From: a virus
DNA length: 56,613 nt
Reading direction: 5' to 3' (one strand)
IMG/VR virus record: IMGVR_UViG_3300023106_000013
Span: 1-56,613 of that record
The position numbers and the translations under genes are program-made. Below, in pieces: positions 47,071 to 56,551 of the stretch; within the stretch, counting starts at the first letter, position 1; every line of letters starts with the position of its first letter. The notes under the pieces were generated by a model. That model did not search any database, was not told the DNA's origin, and worked only from the letters and a program-made list of their open reading frames with translations.

Positions 47071-48261
47071 TCAACCATTGACGGATCGCGCCGCCATTTT
47101 GATTGCCTCATCGAGTGACAGTTTGGCGGACTTGCGCGGGACTTCTGCCCCGTAGGAAAGTGCGCCTTTGACGGATCTACTGCCAGCCGGGTTTAGCGGC
47201 CTCTGGGCATTCGGTGCCGGGGCTACCGGCTCTTGCTGGGTATAGGAACCAACGGGGTTTATCCGTTCGGCCATGTCGTATGCTGCTTCCAAACGCTGTC
47301 GTTCAGGAAGTGTGAACGGCACTTTACCACTGTTCAGGAAAAACGCAATATCGGGCTCTAGCTCCTGATACCGTGGATGCTCTGCTTTGAACGGCGCGAT
47401 GATGGAACGTTCAATCTCTGCATTACGCGCCTGCTCTCGGTCCTGCTGGGTTCCAGCAGTGAGTTGCTGAATCTGCTGCGTCAGGGTTTGGACTTGCTGC
47501 TGAAGCGCCTGAGTTTGCCGGTCTGCCTGCGTCGGAGCGGGTTGATTAGCCTGCCCCATGACATGCTGGGCATACTGCTGGGGAGTGACGCCGATGGACT
47601 GCAAAATGCGCTCGACACCAGCAGCGGGGTTTTCGCGAAGGAGCTTGTCAATGTTGGTGTAGTTTGCAAGCGCTTCCTTTACGGTTGTGCCCGCGCCCTT
47701 CGCCATCTCATCGAACTCGCGAAGCTCCTTGCGGTACTCCACGGCTTCGCGGCCCTCATCAAGGCCTTTCTCGTAGTTCTCCATCATGCGGTGCACTTCG
47801 CCGCGAACATCCGGGTTTACCCCAGCCCATGCCTCTTTGGCGCGTGGCAAGAAGTGAGCAGGAGCGCGATTGATATCCCGGCCCTCAGACGGACGAGGTT
47901 CGCCGCGTTCCTGCTCTACTTCCGCACCTTCCGCTGGGTCGCCAGCTTCGGGGTCTAGTTCTGCCTTGGGTTTGGCAGTGAATTTTCCATTATCGCCACG
48001 TTCAGGTGCTACCTTCTCAGGCTTAGGCTCAACCTTGGCTTCTGGCTTTGCCTCTTTGGGCTCAACCTTTGGCTTGGGTTCCTTATCGGCGCTTTCCTTC
48101 GTCTCGGCTGCGGCCTGCTTTACAGCATCCTCAAGAGACATGGGCTTTTCAGGCTCAACGGGCTCTGGGGCTGGAGCATCAGGGCGAAACTCTGCGCTCC
48201 CCGGAGCAGGCGCATCATTGTCGATAACCGTGGAGAGAGGTTCGGTATTCAATTCGGTCAT
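47071..48261 (-). CDS. Scaffolding-type protein, copy B
   Basis: 396 residues, identical to copy A: Pro/Glu/Lys-rich N-terminal half, Gln-rich coiled coil in the middle. Confidence 0.75.
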   Translation of the reverse strand: MTELNTEPLSTVIDNDAPAPGSAEFRPDAPAPEPVEPEKPMSLEDAVKQAAAETKESADKEPKPKVEPKEAKPEAKVEPKPEKVAPERGDNGKFTAKPKAELDPEAGDPAEGAEVEQERGEPRPSEGRDINRAPAHFLPRAKEAWAGVNPDVRGEVHRMMENYEKGLDEGREAVEYRKELREFDEMAKGAGTTVKEALANYTNIDKLLRENPAAGVERILQSIGVTPQQYAQHVMGQANQPAPTQADRQTQALQQQVQTLTQQIQQLTAGTQQDREQARNAEIERSIIAPFKAEHPRYQELEPDIAFFLNSGKVPFTLPERQRLEAAYDMAERINPVGSYTQQEPVAPAPNAQRPLNPAGSRSVKGALSYGAEVPRKSAKLSLDEAIKMAARSVNG

Positions 48262-48293
48262 TTTGTTTCCCTTGTCTGAGTTGGGAGGTTTAG

Positions 48294-48653
48294 TTATTCG
48301 CCAAGGCGACCGGCGTTAAGATCGGCAAAGGCCCGTTCTGTCGCCTCACGTATCAGGTTCTCATCTGGCTTGCGGTTCGCCTGCGCTTGCTGCTTGTAGG
48401 ACTGGTCATCGCCTATCTCCACAAAAGTAGCCCCCTGAGGGTTTCCACCGGGCTTGTAGCTCTCACGCATAGCGGCTTTGGATGTGTACATTTGACCGTC
48501 AGCCATGCTCATGAGCGCGGGTTGCTCATCGCTAGTGTTGATGCGCGGGAGCGGGGGCGGGTTGCGATCATCGTATGTGCGATAAACGATTGGCTCAACC
48601 TCGCCAGTATCGAGATTCAAGAAACCGCCCGGAACTGATTTATACCGGGTCAT
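48294..48653 (-). CDS. Small conserved head-region protein, copy B
   Basis: 119 residues, identical to copy A, with the GQMYTSKAAMRES element. ATGA overlap with the small membrane gene. Confidence 0.65.
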   Translation of the reverse strand: MTRYKSVPGGFLNLDTGEVEPIVYRTYDDRNPPPLPRINTSDEQPALMSMADGQMYTSKAAMRESYKPGGNPQGATFVEIGDDQSYKQQAQANRKPDENLIREATERAFADLNAGRLGE

Positions 48654-48781
48654 ACGAACCTCACTGCATATTGCCCGAACTTGATAAGCCCGTAGGCCGC
48701 TGCGATCACGAGACTACGCATAAAAACCCACATACCTATTGCGCGGAGCTTTTCGCCGTCTGAGAGCGAATGTTTGTCCAT
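48650..48781 (-). CDS. Small single-pass membrane protein, copy B
   Basis: 43 residues, identical to copy A; TAATG and ATGA overlaps support the internal start at 48781. Confidence 0.6.
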   Translation of the reverse strand: MDKHSLSDGEKLRAIGMWVFMRSLVIAAAYGLIKFGQYAVRFV

Positions 48782-49473
48782 TATCCTAGTGCCTGATCCG
48801 TTGCTGATGTAATTGTTGCTGTCGTTCCTGAGACGCGGCGAAGGGCCCAGAACCAGCCTGTAGGAACCCATGCTGACAACTGATTGCGCTGCCCGATGCC
48901 TAAGCCGATAACCAATGCAATGCCTGTCACGGAAGCGCGGAATGTAGCTACCGCCGTTCCGCCCGTTCCTGCTGCTACCTGAGCCTGAACGGGGCCAATG
49001 CGAAGCTCTACGGTATCGGCCTGCGTACCAATCACTGTCACTGTATACGCAGTGTCGATCATGGCGCTGATAAAGCTAGGTTTCGTCGGTACAGATGCCG
49101 CGTAAGCCGTGCCAAAGGCGGGCGTTACCACAGTCGGAGCGGAGACGATGGCGGGGCCAGCGGGGCCGGTTGCGCCATTAGTCCCATTCGTGCCGTTTGT
49201 TCCTGCGGTGCCTGTGGCTCCGGTGAGCCCTATCGGGCCTTGTGAACCAGTATCCCCTTTAGCGCCAGTTGCTCCCGTGCTTCCTGTCGCGCCAACGGGT
49301 CCGGCTGGGCCGATGGGTCCGATTGAACCAGTAGGTCCAGATGGTCCAGTGTTCCCCGTAGCCCCAACCGCACCCGTTGCTCCGGTATCGCCCTTATCAC
49401 CTTTGACTCCCTGCGGGCCTTGGGCTCCATTCCTTCCGACAATCGGGTTCTGTACGCTCCAGTGGTTTATCAC
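48781..49473 (-). CDS. Collagen-like repeat protein, copy B
   Basis: 230 residues, identical to copy A, with the Gly-X-Y run at about 16-107. That a repetitive gene is identical in both copies fits a very recent shared origin or a shared assembly segment. Confidence 0.75.
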   Translation of the reverse strand: MINHWSVQNPIVGRNGAQGPQGVKGDKGDTGATGAVGATGNTGPSGPTGSIGPIGPAGPVGATGSTGATGAKGDTGSQGPIGLTGATGTAGTNGTNGTNGATGPAGPAIVSAPTVVTPAFGTAYAASVPTKPSFISAMIDTAYTVTVIGTQADTVELRIGPVQAQVAAGTGGTAVATFRASVTGIALVIGLGIGQRNQLSAWVPTGWFWALRRVSGTTATITSATDQALG

Positions 49474-49787
49474 AGCGCACCAATCTCATAATCGACAGTG
49501 CCAGCAGCCGACATACCTGGGTCCATCGTAATTTCGAAAGCTTCACCCGGGCCATTCTTGTAGGTGTTCTGGCTGTCTGAGCTTTTGTATCGAATCTGCC
49601 CGCCATCAGTCACGTAGTATGGACCAGCTACTAGATTGCTTGCCGACCAAAACCACACCCTAAGGCTAGTTGGAGCGGAATGAGCGAACGTCAGGAATAG
49701 CTCACGCGCTAGGAAATACTCGCTTGTTCCCGGCGTGAAGATAACGTGAGGACCGGGGCCGGTAATGTCTATGCTTTGACGTGACAA
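49470..49787 (-). CDS. Small beta-rich virion protein, copy B
   Basis: 105 residues, identical to copy A. Confidence 0.6.
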   Translation of the reverse strand: MSRQSIDITGPGPHVIFTPGTSEYFLARELFLTFAHSAPTSLRVWFWSASNLVAGPYYVTDGGQIRYKSSDSQNTYKNGPGEAFEITMDPGMSAAGTVDYEIGAL

Positions 49788-49796
49788 TGCACTCTC

Positions 49797-50321
49797 CTAA
49801 AAGCCAAAGAGCAATTCATAGACTGCGGCAGGGGTGAGATTGCCAACGCCAGCCGCAAACCGTACCCACGTATTGCCGCCGATCAATTCAGTCTCATATG
49901 AGGTAATTGGGAATCCGCCGATGGAAACCTTTAGGCCCTGAAGTGCTAGGAGGTAGTTGCTTTGGAACACCGCCAGATAGCGTCCGCTTGCAGTGTCATT
50001 GTAGAATGACAGGAGCGTGGTTGAGGCTGTAGGTTGCGCACTTATAGAGCCGAAAGCGGGCTGTGGAAGGGTTGCGGCACCCGTTGAGTACCCAACATGC
50101 TGCCCGTTCGTTCCCGCTGTCATGTTGATTGTCTGGAAATTCCAGTTAACCGGCGTGAAGCCTTGAACGATGAATGGCGTTCCCTTGTTATCCAGCACGA
50201 TAGGGAGCCCAAAGCCATTATCTGCAATCGACATTACCGGCGCGTTGACGGCTGTTGGCCTGACTGGAACACCGATGCCATTTGTTGCGATCACTACAGG
50301 GAAACCAGCCATTAGCTCCAA
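49797..50321 (-). CDS. Beta-rich virion surface protein candidate, copy B
   Basis: 174 residues, identical to copy A. Confidence 0.6.
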   Translation of the reverse strand: MELMAGFPVVIATNGIGVPVRPTAVNAPVMSIADNGFGLPIVLDNKGTPFIVQGFTPVNWNFQTINMTAGTNGQHVGYSTGAATLPQPAFGSISAQPTASTTLLSFYNDTASGRYLAVFQSNYLLALQGLKVSIGGFPITSYETELIGGNTWVRFAAGVGNLTPAAVYELLFGF

Positions 50322-51025
50322 ATCCCGTATGATGCATTGCTATGGATAAGCTGCCATTGCGTTTCAGCGAGACTGTAAATGAACTGGAACAACAGCGTCT
50401 TGCCCGTAACCGTCGAGGTTCGCAGATCAATCGAGGTAAAGGCGTTATATGCTACATTCCATGTGATTGCGCGGTTTGTGCCGTTGTCTCGAATACGAAT
50501 GATGAGCGATTGACCATCAACCGGGATGCCAGTTGGGGCTGCAATCGTCAACGCCCCCGACTGTGCAGAGATGGCTGCAATGTCAGTATTGTTGGCGTTG
50601 GGGGTTAGAGTTGCAGTTGTGGCGACCGTAACAAGGCGGGGCGCTAGATAGGTCGGGATTGCAGGCACCCCACTCAGATCAGCATAAGCGCCGCTAGTGG
50701 CAACCGCTGCTAGCCCGGTGATGGTGCTAGCGGATTGCGTCCCCGTCTGGTTAGCGCGGGCAAAGGCATCCGAGTTCTTATTCTGCGGATCGTACACACT
50801 CTTGAGCATGTCCCCAGCGCCAGCATTTACCCAAGTAAAATCGAGGTTGGCGTTACTGAGCTTGCCGAGAACCTGCCCTGTTAGGCCACCAGCAGGGACA
50901 GCCTGCAACATCGATGCAAGATCGGTACGAATGACTAGGTTTCGATCCACCACGCCAGCGCCGGGGCCTATGGGCAATGTGGACAGATAGTCTCTGAGAG
51001 TGCGGCTAGGCAGTGGCGCGGCCAT
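50312..51025 (-). CDS. Fibre-like virion protein, copy B
   Basis: 237 residues, identical to copy A, with the GLAAVATSGAYADLSG connector. Confidence 0.65.
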   Translation of the reverse strand: MAAPLPSRTLRDYLSTLPIGPGAGVVDRNLVIRTDLASMLQAVPAGGLTGQVLGKLSNANLDFTWVNAGAGDMLKSVYDPQNKNSDAFARANQTGTQSASTITGLAAVATSGAYADLSGVPAIPTYLAPRLVTVATTATLTPNANNTDIAAISAQSGALTIAAPTGIPVDGQSLIIRIRDNGTNRAITWNVAYNAFTSIDLRTSTVTGKTLLFQFIYSLAETQWQLIHSNASYGIWS

Positions 51026-51201
51026 TAGGTAGCCTCCCCCATGAGATAGTTGCCGTTATCGTCGGTGAGGTAAACGCCGTTATCGTCCGTGAGAAGAGCC
51101 ATGCCGGGAGGAATGGACGGAACAGCGCCGCCTAAAATGCCAGGATAAGCCAGCCTCACATTAAGCATAAGCCCGCGACGGCCTTTGGTCTTAACGCTCA
51201 T
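51025..51201 (-). CDS. 58-residue protein with duplicated TDDNG motif, copy B
   Basis: Identical to copy A; TAATG downstream and 11-nt overlap with the portal gene. Confidence 0.6.
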   Translation of the reverse strand: MSVKTKGRRGLMLNVRLAYPGILGGAVPSIPPGMALLTDDNGVYLTDDNGNYLMGEAT

Positions 51202-53527
51202 TTGTCGGACCCTTTGGCTTCATGGCTGCAACCATAGCTGTCTGTCGCGCCTGTTCGGCCTGCTGATCTAGCTTGTCGTACTCAAGCTGCGTATCAATCG
51301 CCAACTCCTCGCGCTTGAACTGCTGTTCGGCTGCAAACCGCGCATCCTCAGAGATTTGACGCTGTGCCTCTAGGGCCGCTTCTGCATCGAGAGAAAGCTG
51401 CGTTGTTTGGATATCCGCGCCAAGCTGGGCCTCTTCACGCGCCACCGCAACCTGAGCATCCAACTGCTTGGCCTGCGCATTGCCCTCAGCCTTGATCTGT
51501 TCCTTCATGGCCTCAGTCTGGGGCTTAGAGGCAATCTCTTGCTCCTTGAGGCCAATCTCACGTTCGCGCAAGGCCATCTCGGCGGTCTTATACATGCCGT
51601 CCTGTTCGACCTTCTTAGTCTCAATCCCGACCATGGCCTTCTTGTACTCAGCCTCAGCGGCGTTCTTTTCCGCATCAGGGTTGGGCTGAGGAGGCGTGTT
51701 GCTCATCGTATCAATCCATTCATCAATAGACGACATGAGCGCACGGGGCGGGCGGTAAACGTCGAGATTCCACTTGAGGATTTCACCAGCAGCAGCCGAA
51801 CCCCCACTCTGGATCATCGGCATAAGCGCCTGCATGCCTGTAGCCAGAGCGGCAAGGAACTCATTGCGCATCTGCTTCTCGGCCATCTCATCGGGGTAGA
51901 TCGTGGAATCTGTCTCGATATCGAAAATGAACGGGTCGGTCTTGGTATCGTTCAGAAGCTCTTTGACCATTTCAACGGTAACAGCAGCAGCGGATTTCTT
52001 CACCGCCTCAGTTGCCTCGGAAATGATCTGCTGTGTCTGCTGCTGGGCTTGCTGAGCGGCCTCTTGGGCCTTCTGAGGGTCTTGAGCGGCTAACTGCTCA
52101 ATCTGCCCTTCAATCTCATCGATCTGCTCTTTGGCCTTGGTTTCAATCTCTTTGATTTCGCGCTTCACTTCCGCATTGGTCGGAAGCTGCATTTGCGCCA
52201 TCTTGAGAAGCGTATCGATGTTGAACTCTTCAGCGAATATCTCAACCATGATGCGGCCTGCATCACGGGCAATGCGCTCTAGACCCTTCACTCGGTCCCG
52301 GCTGCGGGCCGATGTATGCTGCACCTTGATCTGCTGAGCGCCAAGCGTTTCGTTCGGGTCACTGTCGCCACGCTGAATGTCAGCTACACCAAGAAGCTCT
52401 TGAACGTTGCCAATAAGCTCACGGCGCTCCTCAACAGCAGCTAGGATGGTCTGCGCTACCTGATCAATCGGGAGCCATTCAACCAGCTTGCTTGCGCCAG
52501 ACGATAGAGACATAGCAGGTACGGGAACGAAGATGCTGGAGGCATTCTCGCTCCGCATCGCCGTTTCAACCGCATCCCCGATATCCGTACCAGCCGGGAT
52601 AATGCCGATAACCCGCAAATGTTCTGCGAGGTCGTGGATGCGCTGGGTAAGGAGATTGATCGTCTCCAACTGCCCCTGAATATACACCATATCCGGCACA
52701 GGCACGAGGCTGCGGCGCTGGCGTGTACCATAGGCGGGCTCAGGGCATGGGAAGAATCCCTTGAGCTTCAGGTGTGGCTCTTCACGTTCCAGAATGTCGG
52801 GAAGGCCATCGCAAATCCAGATGACCTTCTTTTCGTTGCGGTCCCAGATTTCCCATACAGCGGCTTTATTGACGGTATCTTTGACGCCGTTAGTGCTGGA
52901 GTCTCTGGCCTGCTCAGTGCGCTTCTCAGTGTAGGTCGCATCATCTGCAACTCCTTCACCAAACCGATCACGCATTTCCTTCTTGGTCATCCAAGCGCGA
53001 CGGGCAACCCAGCTAACTTCAGTCCACTTGCGAACTGGATCATGCGCGAAGTCGTCGCGATCCAAATCCTCAATGCAGACCTTTTCTTCGCCATCATCCT
53101 CGTAACTTACCCAAAGTTGTCCGCGTGAGTTGATCGCTAGATCATCACGGACGCCAAGCATGGAAGAATTGATGTTGGTTAGGTCGAACCCTGCAATTGC
53201 CGAGCGCTCCAGCAACTCAGCCGTTACGCGCTTGACCGGCTTACGGTCCTGAAACTTTGTCGTGACAACTGGAATGGGCGGGCGGGAATAGATGGAAGGC
53301 TTGATAACCTCCATCGAAGCCCAGAACAGATCATACTCACGGTCTACAATCGCCATCTCTGTAAGCGTAATGCCAGAGAGGCTTTGGAGGCCGGAGTAAA
53401 CACGGTCGATCTGGTCGCACCGATGAAACCAGCGGTCAAACTCCTTGCGATAGCACTCAATGGCCTCCAGATAGGGAGCCGCTGATTTTGGATCGACGCT
53501 GTGAGGCTCGCTATCGCCAAATGCCAT
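51191..53527 (-). CDS. Portal protein, P22-like, copy B
   Basis: 778 residues. The last ~450 residues equal copy A, the first ~295 equal it in protein but not in DNA (silent changes), and residues about 296-348 (52484-52642) are replaced by a different sequence with RIHDLAEHLRVIGIIPAG and FVPVPAMSLSSGA. The segment is flanked by conserved MVYIQGQLETINLLTQ and LVEWLPIDQ. This gene contains the right limit of the identical stretch. Confidence 0.85.
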   Translation of the reverse strand: MAFGDSEPHSVDPKSAAPYLEAIECYRKEFDRWFHRCDQIDRVYSGLQSLSGITLTEMAIVDREYDLFWASMEVIKPSIYSRPPIPVVTTKFQDRKPVKRVTAELLERSAIAGFDLTNINSSMLGVRDDLAINSRGQLWVSYEDDGEEKVCIEDLDRDDFAHDPVRKWTEVSWVARRAWMTKKEMRDRFGEGVADDATYTEKRTEQARDSSTNGVKDTVNKAAVWEIWDRNEKKVIWICDGLPDILEREEPHLKLKGFFPCPEPAYGTRQRRSLVPVPDMVYIQGQLETINLLTQRIHDLAEHLRVIGIIPAGTDIGDAVETAMRSENASSIFVPVPAMSLSSGASKLVEWLPIDQVAQTILAAVEERRELIGNVQELLGVADIQRGDSDPNETLGAQQIKVQHTSARSRDRVKGLERIARDAGRIMVEIFAEEFNIDTLLKMAQMQLPTNAEVKREIKEIETKAKEQIDEIEGQIEQLAAQDPQKAQEAAQQAQQQTQQIISEATEAVKKSAAAVTVEMVKELLNDTKTDPFIFDIETDSTIYPDEMAEKQMRNEFLAALATGMQALMPMIQSGGSAAAGEILKWNLDVYRPPRALMSSIDEWIDTMSNTPPQPNPDAEKNAAEAEYKKAMVGIETKKVEQDGMYKTAEMALREREIGLKEQEIASKPQTEAMKEQIKAEGNAQAKQLDAQVAVAREEAQLGADIQTTQLSLDAEAALEAQRQISEDARFAAEQQFKREELAIDTQLEYDKLDQQAEQARQTAMVAAMKPKGPTNER

Positions 53528-54046
53528 TTACGCTGCAATCACGGCTGCGGTTGGAAGGCTGGTAGCAGATACGCTGCCATTGGCGTTCGTCGCTGTAACG
53601 CGCACCCGAACGACCTGACCAACCTGCCCAACAATGGGAGTATAGGTGTTCGCCGTTGCCCCGACGATATCAACGCCGTTAGCCGTCCACTGTCGAGCGT
53701 ATGTGTTGCCTGATCCGGTGAACGTGCCCTGCGTACTCGTGAGAACCTGCCCAACCTGCGCAGTGCCCGTGATCGTCGGCAAAACGGTATTGCGCGGTGT
53801 ACTCACTGCCTTGGCAATGACCACCGCAACACCCGGAACAATTGAACCCTCCGCTAACAGATCAGCCGATACCGTTCCCGTTGTAATACCAGAGGCGAGG
53901 TTCAGCGCATCCAGCGGAACTAGGCCGCTTTCGAGCAGCCTGTTGATATTGCCCGTACCGGCTGCGATCTGTCGTTGAATCTCTAGCCCTAGCTCAGCAG
54001 ACACGCCAAGGGACTGGAGGCTTTGGGCGAGGTCAAATACCGGCAT
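53528..54046 (-). CDS. Virion protein with Ig-like domain, copy B
   Basis: 172 residues, close to copy A with several substitutions (for example GTAQVG preceded by T rather than M, and NANGSVSA for NSNGSLSA). Same C-terminal Ig-like signature. Confidence 0.7.
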   Translation of the reverse strand: MPVFDLAQSLQSLGVSAELGLEIQRQIAAGTGNINRLLESGLVPLDALNLASGITTGTVSADLLAEGSIVPGVAVVIAKAVSTPRNTVLPTITGTAQVGQVLTSTQGTFTGSGNTYARQWTANGVDIVGATANTYTPIVGQVGQVVRVRVTATNANGSVSATSLPTAAVIAA

Positions 54047-54112
54047 TGGTCCACCTTTACGAACGATTGAATCCTTTTACCACGCGTTTGACGAACGAAC
54101 AAGGCAAACAAA

Positions 54113-54143
54113 AGCCCCGTCACCGGGGGATGGCAACGGGGCT
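54113..54143 (-). terminator. Intrinsic terminator between packaging and portal genes, copy B
   Basis: Same 8-bp stem and T-rich end as at 11102-11132. Confidence 0.7.
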
Positions 54144-54171
54144 CTAGGAGGTCAAGAAGCAGAGAAGACGA

Positions 54172-54453
54172 TTACTTATCGTTCTTCTTCTCGTCCTTGT
54201 CAACGGGTTCATCGGCGCTATCATCACCATGCGCGGCCTGCTCTGCAAAGCCGTACTGGTTTGGATTAAGCTCAACGTGGAACTTGCCCAGATTTGGCTT
54301 CTGTCCCTGCTGGTTCTTCATCCGCTTGTTGGCCTCGTCAGCTTCGTACTGTTCGACCTTGCGGCGGTCAGCGTCGGAAATGTCTGAGGGCAATGTGGAA
54401 AGATCGCCGGGGATATAACCACCGGCTTTGAGGTCTTCGATGAACTTGGTCAT
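54172..54453 (-). CDS. Small acidic protein, copy B
   Basis: 93 residues with the protein sequence of copy A but several silent base changes, so selection keeps the protein. The region after it differs completely from copy A. Confidence 0.6.
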   Translation of the reverse strand: MTKFIEDLKAGGYIPGDLSTLPSDISDADRRKVEQYEADEANKRMKNQQGQKPNLGKFHVELNPNQYGFAEQAAHGDDSADEPVDKDEKKNDK

Positions 54454-54462
54454 GATAAGCTC

Positions 54463-54675
54463 CTAGTGAGCGTCTGAGGGTGTATCATAAACGGCTTTTT
54501 CACCGATGCGTTCAATCACGTTTCGCTCTTGCCTTATTGCTGCGACCTGCATTTCCACCAGCTTTTCTAGGCTATGGGTTTTCTGCACCTCATCACGAAT
54601 GGCCAAAGCTCTCGCCATCAATCTGTCTGCTTCGTAGTCGCGCCATTCCTCTGCCGTTTGAGGCATTCCGCTCAT
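54463..54675 (-). CDS. 70-residue helical protein, copy B only
   Basis: A charged helical product (ADRLMARALAIRDEVQKTHS). It replaces the APKD gene of copy A in the same slot, again coupled to the terminase stop as ATGA. No family recognised. Confidence 0.55.
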   Translation of the reverse strand: MSGMPQTAEEWRDYEADRLMARALAIRDEVQKTHSLEKLVEMQVAAIRQERNVIERIGEKAVYDTPSDAH

Positions 54676-56243
54676 ATCCGTCTCCCGCCCTTCTTGGTTC
54701 TCTTGCGCTCTTCGTATGTTGGCACCCTGGATTTACCGTAGTTCTCAGGAGCAATGGCTTCCGCTGGCGATGGCAAAGGCTTGCCTGCAAGCATCCGATC
54801 AATCAACTGTCCAACCAAACCCAAGGCGTCAACCTGATCGTCATGGACGCCAACAGGGAAGCTCATCATCTCACTAATCAGGTCTGAGATAAAGGGCGCA
54901 TCCTTGTGAATGTAGAGACCGCGCGTTGCAATGAGACCACGGAATGACTGCGCACGGATGGCCTTGTCACCTCGGGTTGGGAACTGCTCTCTTGCAACAT
55001 AAGCCCCACGGCTAAGCTGAGCTCGTGTGAGGAATGGGCCAACGCCGGATTTGATCTGCCCTGTTTCCTCAGCCCAGCCTATCGGAGCCCATTTCAGCAC
55101 AAGGTCACAGAACGCCTCAACCCAAACATCAGAGCTCGCCTGTGCCCGCCATAGATCGAGCAGCCATGGCTTACCCTCTGGATCAAGGCCAACGGCGGCG
55201 TGGACCGTGTAATCGCCACCGTCGCTTGTCACTGCATAGTCAGAGCCACCATAGACGCGCATTGAGGCTCTATCAGGCAGGCTATCGGCTAGGTGTATCC
55301 ATTCGCGCTTGAAATAGTCGCCAGTGTCAGGCGAGGGCCGCTGTTGGAACAAAGCCGACCATGTGCGCGGCAATCTCTCAAACTTTGCCCAATGGCTTGC
55401 AGGAAACCACTCAGGCCAAATGTACTCGCCAATCTCACGTCCCAACGGATCATCAGAGCGCTCACACTTGGCGGCAAGACAGATAACCTCCCAGTCCTCA
55501 CCATCACGGCCCCGGATGATCCCGCTCTCGCCTGCATAGTTCTCTGGCAGGATTGACCCACTAAGATCGCCATTGTGCCAGCGGGTGTTGATGATGATCA
55601 GTGACCCTCCAGGCTTGAGGCGCGTTAGAACGCTTTCCTCATACTCGGCAATGGTCCGCTCTCGGATAACCTCGGAGTCCGCATCTTGACGGCCCTTGAA
55701 CGGATCATCCACCACAACGCAGTCAGCACGGTTGCCGGTGATGCCAGACAGGATGCCGCCCGACATATACTCGGAGCCGTTACCTAGCGCCCACTCGTCA
55801 GCAGCAGAGCTTTCAGCGGACAAGCCAGTACCGAACAGCGTGGTATATTTGGGCTGCTTGATGATCGAGCGAGTTCGCCGCCCAAACTTGCGGGCCATGT
55901 CCGAACCGTAGGACACGCCAATCATGCGGTAGTTTGGTATCTTGCCCATGATCCATGAGGGAGCGACAACGCTGCCGTATGTGGACTTTGCACTACCGGG
56001 CGGCATGAGCAGCATAAGCCTGCCGTTGGGCTTCTCTATGCATCGCTGGATAGCATCTAGGGCTAGGATATGATGCTCGGCCAGTTCCGTCTCGACGTGA
56101 GCGTTAGCCGTGTCTGAGTTTTCATCCTGCTCGACTAGCGGTGCACCAGGAACATCGATGTACCGTGCGTAGTCGGTTAGGTTCTTGCGAGCCTTCCGAC
56201 GACGCAGAAGTTCTTGAGCGGCTTGCTGGGGAGTTGGTGTCAC
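54672..56243 (-). CDS. terL: Terminase large subunit, copy B
   Basis: 523 residues, almost the same as copy A beyond the first ~30, with the same Walker A (MPPGSAKST), Walker B (VVVDDP) and nuclease acidic motifs. Differences cluster at the N-terminus (MTPTPQQAAQELLRRRKARKN) and at the end (PSPAEAIAPE). Starts as ATGA at the stop of a Cys-rich gene rather than overlapping the small terminase. Confidence 0.92.
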   Translation of the reverse strand: MTPTPQQAAQELLRRRKARKNLTDYARYIDVPGAPLVEQDENSDTANAHVETELAEHHILALDAIQRCIEKPNGRLMLLMPPGSAKSTYGSVVAPSWIMGKIPNYRMIGVSYGSDMARKFGRRTRSIIKQPKYTTLFGTGLSAESSAADEWALGNGSEYMSGGILSGITGNRADCVVVDDPFKGRQDADSEVIRERTIAEYEESVLTRLKPGGSLIIINTRWHNGDLSGSILPENYAGESGIIRGRDGEDWEVICLAAKCERSDDPLGREIGEYIWPEWFPASHWAKFERLPRTWSALFQQRPSPDTGDYFKREWIHLADSLPDRASMRVYGGSDYAVTSDGGDYTVHAAVGLDPEGKPWLLDLWRAQASSDVWVEAFCDLVLKWAPIGWAEETGQIKSGVGPFLTRAQLSRGAYVAREQFPTRGDKAIRAQSFRGLIATRGLYIHKDAPFISDLISEMMSFPVGVHDDQVDALGLVGQLIDRMLAGKPLPSPAEAIAPENYGKSRVPTYEERKRTKKGGRRI

Positions 56244-56515
56244 TTGGCAGCACGACGCTTGCGCATGTACTCACGCTGGTACGCTACCCGGTCAAACGTT
56301 CCGTTCTTTGCCTTATCTCGTCCGCCTGTCTCGGGAATTGGCGTGACACTTCTCGCCACGTCAGACCGTTCTTTACGGGGTATCGATGGCCTATCAGCTT
56401 TGGCTCTTGGTTGTGCCTGTGTGGGCTTGGCATCAGAACTTCCCACCTTCGCGGCAAATTCATTACAAAGGCCATAGTGGCGTTCCTTACAGATTTTGCA
56501 AAGGGGCTTTTCCAT
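56240..56515 (-). CDS. 91-residue Cys-rich basic protein
   Basis: The product begins CKICKERHYGLC, a zinc-knuckle-like start, and ends FDRVAYQREYMRKRR, both matching the larger gene 15098-15547 that carries a tRNA in its linker. It lies between small and large terminase genes in copy B but not in copy A. Could bind nucleic acid; function unknown. No Shine-Dalgarno sequence precedes the ATG; an inverted repeat does. Confidence 0.55.
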   Translation of the reverse strand: MEKPLCKICKERHYGLCNEFAAKVGSSDAKPTQAQPRAKADRPSIPRKERSDVARSVTPIPETGGRDKAKNGTFDRVAYQREYMRKRRAAK

Positions 56516-56518
56516 GGC

Positions 56519-56548
56519 GTTAGACTAACGGATTGTAGTTAGTCTAAC
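56519..56548. promoter_or_regulatory. Perfect 11-bp inverted repeat before the Cys-rich gene
   Basis: GTTAGACTAAC (56519-56529) and GTTAGTCTAAC (56538-56548) are reverse complements separated by 8 nt; each half is itself nearly palindromic. It ends 3 nt before the ATG. As RNA it forms an 11-bp hairpin over the ribosome site; as DNA it offers two similar sites 19 bp apart. Confidence 0.5.
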
Positions 56549-56551
56549 AAG

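Larger units (their letters stand above)
43013..56243. repeat. Copy B of the duplicated morphogenesis block
   Basis: Matches copy A at offset 43012 in the left part and at 42962 in the terminase gene. From 44,322 to 52,178 I find no substitution; left and right of that there are many. It carries a different gene beside the terminase on each side. Confidence 0.9.
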
